5,130 bases of DNA from Ekhidna sp. (GTDB lineage Bacteria; Bacteroidota; Bacteroidia; Cytophagales; Cyclobacteriaceae). Position 1 is the stretch's first letter. Each line of letters opens with the position of its first letter. The notes beneath the pieces were generated by a model that searched no databases, was not told the origin of the DNA, and was given only the letters and a program-made list of their open reading frames with translations. Positions 1 through 5,056 of this stretch are shown one piece after another. The translations under genes and the position numbers were made by a program. The stretch lies in NCBI GenBank assembly GCA_028821635.1, contig JAPPDO010000427.1, forward strand, positions 1-5,130, written 5' to 3'.

Positions 1-124
1 AGCACCGCTCGGAGGGCTGCAAGCACCGCTCGGAGGGCTGCAAGCACCGCTCGGAAGGCTGCAAGCACCACTCGGAAGGCTGCAAGCACCACTCGGAGTA
101 CTGAAAGAACCACTCAGTAAAAAG
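1..124. repeat. Tandem array of a 21-bp unit, decaying rightwards, cut by the window edge
   Basis: Five full units start at 1, 22, 43, 64 and 85, and a partial, degenerate unit starts at 106. The unit begins AGCACCGCTCGG and ends AGGGCTGCA. Units 1 and 2 are identical. Unit 3 changes GAGGG to GAAGG, unit 4 also changes CCGCTC to CCACTC, unit 5 has a divergent 3' end (AGTACTGAA), and unit 6 is clearly degraded. There are no spacers, so this is not CRISPR. The unit is seven codons long and carries no stop in any of the six frames, but no start codon is visible and the forward frames close at 102-104, 118-120 or shortly after. I therefore do not call it coding, although the tail of a gene entering from the left cannot be excluded. 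The array probably continues beyond the left edge. Confidence 0.93.
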
Positions 125-137
125 AAGTACAGGTTAT

Positions 138-152
138 CTTATAATTTATAAG
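138..152. promoter_or_regulatory. Inverted repeat in the AT-rich leader of the 213-residue gene
   Basis: CTTATAA, one T, then TTATAAG form a perfect 7-bp inverted repeat, 34 bp ahead of the ATG at 186. It lies in an AT-rich stretch (roughly 135-185), and a near-match to the Bacteroidota -7 box, TATTTTTA, lies at 161-168. It could be an operator or part of a promoter. AT-rich sequence produces short palindromes easily, so the functional reading is only a suggestion. Confidence 0.3.
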
Positions 153-185
153 GAAGAAACTATTTTTAATTAAACCACAAATACA

Positions 186-827
186 ATGAATCAAGATCAA
201 ATTAATCGTCTGGAGATGTACCAGACCACACTTGACTATCTGGACGCAAATAATGCCGTCTGGAATACCATTCCCATCATCGGGAAGTACAAAAATGCGC
301 TTTCGACGATCAATACGTCAATCAAGACCGCAGCGGCTGATCAGGCTAACGCACGGGTCTTTATCGGGAAGTCTTTATCGGCATTGAAAAAGACCATCGC
401 TTCGAAGATGGACATCTTGGATGACATGCTGGAAGCCTATGCGGTAGATACGGATAATGCGGAACTGACCCAACGGGCCAATAACGCTAAATCTGACTAT
501 TTCCGCCTGCCCAACGAAGACTTTGAGATCAAGGTCAAGCAGGTCATCGGCTTGTTGGAGACGCATTTGAAAGCGATGGCGGATTACGGGATGTCTGAGG
601 AGCAATTGAAGGACGTGAAGTTGGACTATGATCAGTTTTTGGTTTTACGGGGTAAGCCCCGCAGTTATCGGGTGGCGAGCAGTGCCGCCACGCAGGACTT
701 AGCGACGTTGTTCAGAGAAGGAACCATAGCGACGGAGAAGCTGGATAGGGTGATGAAACGCTACAGGCGTGCGAATGCCAACTTTTACAATGGGTACGTG
801 GCAGCCCGGCGGGTGGTGGATAGTTGA
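186..827 (+). CDS. Conserved-type hypothetical helical protein, 213 aa, function unknown
   Basis: I cannot assign a function. It reads as one of the orphan hypothetical families that recur in Bacteroidota genomes, an impression I cannot test here. There is no signal peptide, no long hydrophobic segment and no cysteine, so a cytoplasmic location is likely. It is rich in Ala, Asp, Lys and Leu, with long predicted helices (roughly residues 5-25, 35-90, 110-150 and 165-205), suggesting a helical bundle or coiled coil. Conspicuous segments are the N-terminal LEMYQTTLDYLDANNAVWN, then SDYFRLPNEDFEIKVKQV near the middle, and LRGKPRSYR before the last helices. The C-terminal part is basic (RVMKRYRRANANF). 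The ATG at 186 is the natural start: it is preceded by an AT-rich leader without a Shine-Dalgarno sequence, which is normal in this phylum. Base composition is high locally (36 of 60 G+C at 661-720) against 17 of 60 at 1081-1140 in the next gene. Together with the flanking repeat array and hairpin, this hints at accessory or mobile DNA. Confidence 0.85.
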   Translation: MNQDQINRLEMYQTTLDYLDANNAVWNTIPIIGKYKNALSTINTSIKTAAADQANARVFIGKSLSALKKTIASKMDILDDMLEAYAVDTDNAELTQRANNAKSDYFRLPNEDFEIKVKQVIGLLETHLKAMADYGMSEEQLKDVKLDYDQFLVLRGKPRSYRVASSAATQDLATLFREGTIATEKLDRVMKRYRRANANFYNGYVAARRVVDS

Positions 828-841
828 TGATAGCTGTTAGC

Positions 842-880
842 AGGGATTTTTGGAAAGTTTCCAACTTTCCAAAAATCCCT
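842..880. repeat. Perfect palindrome, 18-bp arms, 3-nt loop
   Basis: The left arm AGGGATTTTTGGAAAGTT (842-859) and right arm AACTTTCCAAAAATCCCT (863-880) are exact reverse complements around TCC. Within it, GGAAAGTTTCC (852-862) is itself an inverted repeat, so two alternative folds are possible. It starts 14 bp after the stop of the 213-residue gene. It could end transcription or protect the 3' end of the mRNA, but no T-run follows it. The arm length and the TACTC at its right edge resemble the palindrome at 5082-5117, so a dispersed REP-like element is the more likely reading. Confidence 0.9.
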
Positions 881-965
881 ACTCAACGGTAACTGCCGGA
901 TGGACAGCAAGACCATTTACAACTTTTTGTATTTTAATTTCTGACATTTCGGCTGTTAATTTGCT

Positions 966-973
966 TTCATTTG
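966..973 (+). promoter_or_regulatory. Weak candidate -7 promoter box for the DUF2141 gene
   Basis: TTCATTTG matches the Bacteroidota -7 consensus TAnnTTTG at five of its six fixed positions and ends 26 bp ahead of the ATG at 1000. No convincing -33 TTTG sits at the usual distance. The rest of 881-999 is AT-rich and shows no other gene or hairpin. Confidence 0.25.
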
Positions 974-999
974 GATTCATATTCGATGTCAATAAAAAG

Positions 1000-1413
1000 A
1001 TGAGGCAAATCATTATACTATTATTACTTATCTCATTCAATCTGTATGGATTTTCGCAAGATACCTGTCAGTTTGTGATCAGGGTCAAGAATATAAAAGA
1101 GATTAAAGGCAGTTTGAAATATGCAGTTTATGATCATAATGACAAATTTCTAAAGGAAGCCGCTGTTTCCGGTGGTGCGGCAATTGACAGCAGTGCCATG
1201 ACTTTTGTTGTGGAGGGTTTGCAAAGCGGCGGCTATGCTGTTTCCATCTTTCATGACAAAGACGACGATGGCGAACTTAATACTAATTTCATAGGTATAC
1301 CTACCGAACCGTATGCTTTTTCAAATAATGCAAAAGGCCGCTTCGGACCGCCTAATTTCGAGGACTGTCTGTTTGAATTGACGAAGACCACTCAAATACT
1401 GATAGAATTATAA
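1000..1413 (+). CDS. DUF2141 domain protein, exported, 137 aa
   Basis: This is a small secreted protein of the DUF2141 family. The molecular function of the family is not established. Residues 1-19 or 20 form a signal peptide (MRQ, hydrophobic ILLLLISF, then YGFS before QDT), which places the mature protein in the periplasm or at the outer membrane. The mature part is a beta-rich domain carrying the family signature: KGSLKYAVYD near residue 36, a GLQSGGYAVSIFHD strand pair around 73-86, and the conserved end GIPTEPYAFSNNAKGRFGPP at 99-118. The segment DKDDDGELN (86-94) resembles a calcium-binding loop, but no metal binding is shown. I chose the ATG at 1000 because the signal peptide begins there. 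The longer frame begins with a TTG at 850 inside the palindrome and would put about 50 unlikely residues before the signal peptide. Neighbours offer no functional clue: it converges on the DUF4837 gene. Confidence 0.93.
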   Translation: MRQIIILLLLISFNLYGFSQDTCQFVIRVKNIKEIKGSLKYAVYDHNDKFLKEAAVSGGAAIDSSAMTFVVEGLQSGGYAVSIFHDKDDDGELNTNFIGIPTEPYAFSNNAKGRFGPPNFEDCLFELTKTTQILIEL

Positions 1414-1499
1414 GTAACGGAAAAGATGATCCGGGCTATGCTGAAGATGGGGCTTTGGCTTTAAGTTTATCCATCATTTTATCTCAAAATACGGTCAAT
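1414..1499. other. Short gap between convergent genes
   Basis: These 86 bp separate the stop codons of the DUF2141 and DUF4837 genes. I looked for a bidirectional terminator and found no hairpin followed by a T-run on either strand. Either termination is factor-dependent or the two transcripts overlap. Confidence 0.5.
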
Positions 1500-2567
1500 T
1501 CACCTTAATAAATCTGACTTCGTTCGGAACGTTCCTAATATTGTTTCAAGCTCTCTGATAAAATTTTTCTTCTTTGTGCCCGGAGAATCTACGTAGCCTT
1601 CAATGTAATAAATTAAGCCGGCATCCTCATCAACAACCGTGTAACTTACGAAAGGCCCCCCTCGGGATAAGTCACTGATCCGCCATAAGCCCCGGGCTTC
1701 TACTGCAAAATGTCCGTTGAAAGTCATCCGCTCGGTGAACACCGGAATTTGAGGTTGTCTTTCGATGTGTACTTGTGCGTTCTCGCCGTCAAACAGAAAT
1801 CGACGGGTAATTTTATCCCTAAACAGATCAATTTCATTGAAAATTGAAGGCCCTGTGTAGGGTTCGTAATATACAAACAGGCTCTGTTCGGTTTCGGCGT
1901 TGATTAATCTGAGCCAGAAGAAATTTTTCAAATCCCTGGCTTTCTCCCATCCGTAGGGAATTGTTAGGCTAAGATTATGATCTTCAGTGATACGCTTTTC
2001 CAGTTGTTTTCTGGTACTCTTAAACAGCTTATTTTGGATGCTTTCCCTTGCCGAAGTTTCAATTATTTCTCGTATTCGGTATCTATTATTGCTCATCCGC
2101 TTGGAGAGGAGGTCTTCGGAAGAAGAGAATAAGAATAAAGCGGTCTGATCTCTGGCAAAGAGCTCTTTTTGCACTCTCAGAAACGTTAATGTGTCTTCTT
2201 TGATCCGGTTCAGTGACCGATTGGTAAAATACTTTTGCAACACACGACTTTCTGATGTTTTGCTGTCAAGTGTCATCACGAAAACCATATTTTTTGCCGA
2301 TTTAAGTACGGAATTGAGTTTTTTGGGACTTACCTTACTTACATTAAAAAGTGGTTCATCCTGAGGCAGTCCCAGCATGGGTGTAAGGAACGTCTTTCTT
2401 AGTTCCTCTCCTAATATCGAGTCTATCCATTGCGTGGAGTCCACCACAAGAATGACCTCATCTGCCTCGCCTCTTGCGTTGGGCAGCATTTCTGATTTTA
2501 ATTTATTTCTACTGCTCTCCGAGCATGAGAAAAGAAGAAGACTGACAAGTATTGAATATTTATACAT
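1500..2567 (-). CDS. DUF4837 family lipoprotein, 355 aa
   Basis: A predicted lipoprotein of the DUF4837 family, which is found mainly in Bacteroidota and has no defined biochemical role. The N-terminus is a type II signal peptide: MYKYSILVSLLLFSC, with lipobox LFSC and Cys15 as the lipidated residue. The next residues (SESSR) do not obviously hold it at the inner membrane, so outer-membrane anchoring is plausible. Family features visible are the opening strand GEADEVILVVDSTQW (33-47), the motif LPQDEPLFNV (67-76), and a C-terminal alpha/beta half with LTIPYGWEKA, WLRL and EARGLWRI, ending in GYVDSPGTKKKNFIRELE. The length agrees with a full-length member. It lies 72 bp downstream of the lytic transglycosylase gene on the same strand, which suggests a role in envelope or peptidoglycan maintenance; that is inference from position. 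The ATG at 2567 is supported by the lipobox position and by the upstream box at 2609-2616. Confidence 0.92.
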   Translation of the reverse strand: MYKYSILVSLLLFSCSESSRNKLKSEMLPNARGEADEVILVVDSTQWIDSILGEELRKTFLTPMLGLPQDEPLFNVSKVSPKKLNSVLKSAKNMVFVMTLDSKTSESRVLQKYFTNRSLNRIKEDTLTFLRVQKELFARDQTALFLFSSSEDLLSKRMSNNRYRIREIIETSARESIQNKLFKSTRKQLEKRITEDHNLSLTIPYGWEKARDLKNFFWLRLINAETEQSLFVYYEPYTGPSIFNEIDLFRDKITRRFLFDGENAQVHIERQPQIPVFTERMTFNGHFAVEARGLWRISDLSRGGPFVSYTVVDEDAGLIYYIEGYVDSPGTKKKNFIRELETILGTFRTKSDLLR

Positions 2568-2608
2568 TTTTTCACTTTCTGAGAATTTAAGTAAAAATTA
2601 TTTCTACT

Positions 2609-2616
2609 CAAACTTA
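2609..2616 (-). promoter_or_regulatory. Candidate Bacteroidota -7 box before the DUF4837 gene
   Basis: On the minus strand this reads TAAGTTTG, a full match to TAnnTTTG, ending 41 bp before the ATG at 2567. It is the same octamer, followed by A, as the box before tatA. No TTTG is seen at the expected -33 position, so the match is half of a promoter. It suggests the DUF4837 gene can be transcribed apart from the lytic transglycosylase. Confidence 0.45.
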
Positions 2617-2639
2617 CCTAAAATTGAGACGGATTTTTT

Positions 2640-4004
2640 TCAGTTAGGGATCAACAGAGACTGACCCGGTTTGATGATATTAGAAGCCAGTTTATTTATA
2701 GTCTTCAGCTTTTTAATGGTGGTGTTATGGTTTTTGCTAATACTCCAAAGTGAATCCCCTGACTTTACTGTATAACGTTTGCCACTTCCGCTTAAAGAGG
2801 CATTTGTTGAGCGTGTCTTACCCACGTTTTTATTGAGTGCGTACAGCTTTTTAGTTTTTGAATTATATGCAGGCAATACCCAAATATTCAGTCTCTGACC
2901 AATTCGGATCATGTTACTTCTGAGCCTGTTCCAGGATTTGATGTCGGAAATTCGCACTCCATATTGTCTTGCTATAATGCCGAGAACCTCTCCACTCCTG
3001 ACTCTGTGATAAATCCTTTTTCTGCCGTATGTGCTTCCGGGTGTATTTCTGGCAAGATACTCCAACTGTTCTCTTCCGACTTTTGAGGCCGTATCATACA
3101 GATAGGCTCGTTTGGAGACAACTGAATCTTTCCATTCGCTTGGAAGATTTAGTCCGAAGTTTTTTGTCCCTTCCGGTAACGCTCCTCGTTTGATCTGAGG
3201 ATTCCACAAAAGCATGTCATCCAAACAAAGGCCTAGTTGATTGCAAAAGGTTTCTACGTGAAAGTACTGACTTATTTGAATGGTGTCCAGTTGTGGATAA
3301 AACTGCTCAGGCGTATCTGAAAATCCATGCTCATTCAGATGATTAAAAAGGTAGGTGATCGCTACATATTGTGGCACATAAGATCGGGTTTCACGGGGGA
3401 GATACCGGTAAATACCCCAAAAGTCTTTTTTATACCCACTTCTCCTGATGGCCTTTCTTACATTCCCGGGCCCACAGTTGTAGGCGGCAAGCGCAAGTTC
3501 CCAGCTATCAAACATTCGATACAAATCCGAAAGGTGGCGACAGGCTGCATCTGTTGATTTGTGAGGATCCATTCGCTCATCCACATACCAGTTGTGACGA
3601 AGTCCGTAGATCTTACCGGTAGAGGAGATAAACTGCCACAGACCAGTGGCATTAGATCGGGAGATCGCATTAGGCCGCAGGCCGGACTCAACGATAGCTA
3701 AATACTTTAGCTCATCCGGCATATTATATTTAGATAGTGTAGCGGAGAAGGTGGGAAAGTAAAGCTCCTTTTTCTTGATAATGTCGCTGGTATATTCCCT
3801 GTTTTTTAGCGAAAAATAATCAATGAAGGCTAATACTTTCTCATTAAAGTTAAGGGGGACTTCATTTTGGATACACGATATTCTGTCGGCGACCTCATCG
3901 AAGGTGTAATCCGGAAGAACTTCATTTAAGTGAAAATCCTGTGCTATTCCTTTAAAAAAGGACACGGTGATACTGAGAATGAGCAAGATATGTCTCAAAG
4001 CCAT
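2640..4004 (-). CDS. mltD: MltD-like lytic transglycosylase with two LysM domains, 454 aa
   Basis: A periplasmic peptidoglycan hydrolase. The family cleaves the MurNAc-GlcNAc bond non-hydrolytically, leaving 1,6-anhydro-MurNAc ends. Residues 1-21 are a signal peptide (MALRHILLILSITVSFF, then GIA before QD); there is no lipobox, unlike the E. coli MltD lipoprotein. The SLT/GH23 domain spans about 85-215, with catalytic Glu106 in AIVESGLRPNAIS, GLWQF at 121-125, AAYNCGPGNV at 173-182 and ETRSYVPQYVA at 205-215, all hallmarks of the MltD branch. A linker leads to LysM 1 (about 331-378, YHRVRSGEVLGIIARQYGV) and LysM 2 (about 410-453, YTVKSGDSLWSISKNH to PGQSLLIPN), which bind glycan. LysM 1 has RSGEVLG where the usual motif is xxGDTLx, a mild divergence. 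The frame can be extended to a TTG at 4061, but that codon lies inside the promoter-like box at 4059-4066 and displaces the signal peptide, so I use the ATG at 4004. It sits between tatA and the DUF4837 gene. Confidence 0.95.
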   Translation of the reverse strand: MALRHILLILSITVSFFKGIAQDFHLNEVLPDYTFDEVADRISCIQNEVPLNFNEKVLAFIDYFSLKNREYTSDIIKKKELYFPTFSATLSKYNMPDELKYLAIVESGLRPNAISRSNATGLWQFISSTGKIYGLRHNWYVDERMDPHKSTDAACRHLSDLYRMFDSWELALAAYNCGPGNVRKAIRRSGYKKDFWGIYRYLPRETRSYVPQYVAITYLFNHLNEHGFSDTPEQFYPQLDTIQISQYFHVETFCNQLGLCLDDMLLWNPQIKRGALPEGTKNFGLNLPSEWKDSVVSKRAYLYDTASKVGREQLEYLARNTPGSTYGRKRIYHRVRSGEVLGIIARQYGVRISDIKSWNRLRSNMIRIGQRLNIWVLPAYNSKTKKLYALNKNVGKTRSTNASLSGSGKRYTVKSGDSLWSISKNHNTTIKKLKTINKLASNIIKPGQSLLIPN

Positions 4005-4058
4005 AGAAATTTTACGATTGAGCGGCGGTCTGTTTGGATAATGGTCACAGCCATTGCT

Positions 4059-4066
4059 CAAATCTA
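4059..4066 (-). promoter_or_regulatory. Candidate Bacteroidota -7 box before the lytic transglycosylase gene
   Basis: On the minus strand this is TAGATTTG, a full match to TAnnTTTG, 54 bp ahead of the ATG at 4004 and in the 98-bp gap after tatA. A TTG further upstream lies about 27 bp away, too far for a standard -33 element. If transcription starts here, the TTG at 4061 would not be in the message, which supports the ATG at 4004. Confidence 0.4.
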
Positions 4067-4102
4067 AAAAAGCGATTCCTGAACTTGATAAAACAAGAAC
4101 TT

Positions 4103-4294
4103 TTAGTCTTCTTTTGCTCCTTCTTTTATTTCGTCCTTGATCTCTTTTGTCGCATCTTTAAATTCCCTAATTCCTTTTCCCATACCTCTGGCTATTTCAG
4201 GAATTTTTTTAGCTCCAAAGAATACGATCACAAACAGGGCGATTATTATCATTTCTGTCCACCCTGGCATTCCGATTAATAATGTTGTATGCAT
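4103..4294 (-). CDS. tatA: Twin-arginine translocase subunit TatA/TatE, 63 aa
   Basis: TatA subunits assemble at the TatBC receptor and form the passage by which folded proteins with twin-arginine signal peptides cross the inner membrane. The protein shows the full TatA layout: a short N-terminus with a polar residue (Glu14) at the start of one transmembrane helix (about 13-26, TEMIIIALFVIVFF), the FG hinge at 26-27, an amphipathic helix KKIPEIARGMGKGIREFK (29-46), and a short charged tail (DATKEIKDEIKEGAKED). The length is normal for a Bacteroidota TatA. The conserved FGAKKIPEIA and the glycine-rich GMGKGIREF favour TatA/E over TatB. The ATG at 4294 has a purine-rich stretch (AGAAGAAG) directly before it and a -7-like box 21 bp upstream. 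No tatC is in this window, so its partner must be encoded elsewhere. The lytic transglycosylase gene follows 98 bp downstream. Confidence 0.96.
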   Translation of the reverse strand: MHTTLLIGMPGWTEMIIIALFVIVFFGAKKIPEIARGMGKGIREFKDATKEIKDEIKEGAKED

Positions 4295-4315
4295 CTTCTT
4301 CTATCGTTTGATTGT

Positions 4316-4323
4316 CAAACTTA
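4316..4323 (-). promoter_or_regulatory. Candidate Bacteroidota -7 box before tatA
   Basis: Minus-strand TAAGTTTG matches TAnnTTTG completely and ends 21 bp before the tatA ATG, which would give a leader of about 15 nt. The expected -33 TTTG is not seen. The upstream stretch to the beta-barrel gene's stop (4324-4413) is AT-rich and shows no clear terminator hairpin. Confidence 0.45.
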
Positions 4324-4413
4324 AATAAATTTAGCTAATGGACTTCAGCATTTGGCGTTTTTATCCGGATTGTTCCTAAAAAACTGAATATATCCCTGAT
4401 CTTTATCGGTTGT

Positions 4414-4959
4414 TCATCTCGGAGTTCTTAAAAATTGTAACCTTGTACCGATAGAAGGCAGTGTAAATATTTCGGTCGTCTGTCGGTAAGAATATGGCCC
4501 TGTTAAGTTGATCTCAGGGGCAAGGATGAATTTTTTGGATATAATATGATAACCCGCTCTGTAGGCGGGGATCAAAATGGAGCGATTGATCTCATCATCA
4601 TTAAAGTAGTCTTCTATTGCCCTCTGCCATGCCAGACCGACGGCCAGATAAAATCTTTTTCTTTTCCCCAAGTTGATTTGACCGAGTGCGGCTAAACTCC
4701 ACGTCTGAAAACCATGATCACCGAAATCCTTTTCAAAGTACTGACCATACAAGCAGGCATTGAACCGCTCGTTTATCCGAAAATCCGAACCTACCAGAAT
4801 CGACGGCCCAATGTAGTACATCTGAGCATCGCCCGTAAAATAAACACCCACGTACCTGTTTGTCTGGGATTGGACACTCAATGAAAGCCCAAAAAACAGA
4901 ATGGATAAACCAAAGGCTCCACCGCAGCGAATTTCCTTTTGATGAAGGAGATTAGGCAT
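4414..4959 (-). CDS. Predicted small outer-membrane beta-barrel protein, 181 aa
   Basis: I do not recognise a named family. The N-terminus is a signal peptide: MPNLLHQKEIRCGG, a hydrophobic core AFGLSILFFGLSLSV, and a likely cut near QSQ. The mature part has the alternating polar/hydrophobic, Tyr- and Gly-rich pattern of a small outer-membrane barrel, with segments such as RYVGVYFTGDAQMYYIGPSI, FNACLYGQYF, WSLAALGQINLG, RFYLAVGLAWQRA, PAYRAGYHII, FILAPEINLTGPY and SIGTRLQFL. This suggests about eight short strands linked by charged turns. The last residues are LRTPR, not the usual terminal Phe or Tyr of such barrels, so assembly may differ or the end may be altered. The start is uncertain: ATG codons lie at 4959 and 4980 and a TTG at 5052. 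I prefer 4959 for its shorter signal-peptide n-region. The TTG lies upstream of the promoter-like box at 5004-5011. It is the first gene of the minus-strand envelope block, 119 bp before tatA. Confidence 0.78.
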   Translation of the reverse strand: MPNLLHQKEIRCGGAFGLSILFFGLSLSVQSQTNRYVGVYFTGDAQMYYIGPSILVGSDFRINERFNACLYGQYFEKDFGDHGFQTWSLAALGQINLGKRKRFYLAVGLAWQRAIEDYFNDDEINRSILIPAYRAGYHIISKKFILAPEINLTGPYSYRQTTEIFTLPSIGTRLQFLRTPR

Positions 4960-5003
4960 TCTGTGACTTACATCCTGCATATCAAGTGATTTGGGTTGTC
5001 TCT

Positions 5004-5011
5004 CAAAAATA
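5004..5011 (-). promoter_or_regulatory. Candidate Bacteroidota -7 box before the beta-barrel gene
   Basis: Minus-strand TATTTTTG is a full match to TAnnTTTG. It ends 23 bp before the ATG at 4980 and 44 bp before the ATG at 4959. No standard -33 TTTG is visible. Transcription from here would exclude the TTG at 5052 as the start. Confidence 0.4.
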
Positions 5012-5056
5012 CCAATAATTCCTACACCGCGTGTGTGGGTGAATAAATCCAATAGG

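Noticed and set aside
1..124. Short direct repeats as a CRISPR array
   Set aside because: The 21-bp units abut directly with no unique spacers, and no cas gene is present.
375..605. Minus-strand 76-residue open frame inside the 213-residue gene
   Set aside because: It is an antisense shadow of a well-supported gene and has no domain or signal features of its own.
842..880. Classical rho-independent terminator
   Set aside because: The stem is strong, but no T-run follows on either strand, so I list it as a repeat and leave termination as a possibility.
850..999. N-terminal extension of the DUF2141 gene to a TTG at 850
   Set aside because: The start would lie inside the palindrome and would place about 50 residues before a clear signal peptide that begins at the ATG at 1000.
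2377..2664. Plus-strand 95-residue open frame
   Set aside because: It overlaps the DUF4837 lipoprotein N-terminus on the opposite strand and shows no recognisable features.
3327..3691. Two open frames (plus 3327-3557, minus 3458-3691) within the transglycosylase gene
   Set aside because: Both overlap the catalytic SLT domain in other frames; the real frame carries all the motifs.
4005..4061. Extension of the lytic transglycosylase to a TTG at 4061
   Set aside because: The codon is inside a promoter-like TAGATTTG box and would add 19 residues ahead of a good signal peptide; the ATG at 4004 is preferred.
4034..4328. Plus-strand open frames of 81 and 63 residues opposite tatA
   Set aside because: They are antisense shadows of tatA; the hydrophobic look of the translation comes from the complementary strand.
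4960..5052. Extension of the beta-barrel gene to a TTG at 5052
   Set aside because: It would add 31 residues ahead of the signal peptide, and the start lies upstream of the likely promoter box at 5004-5011.
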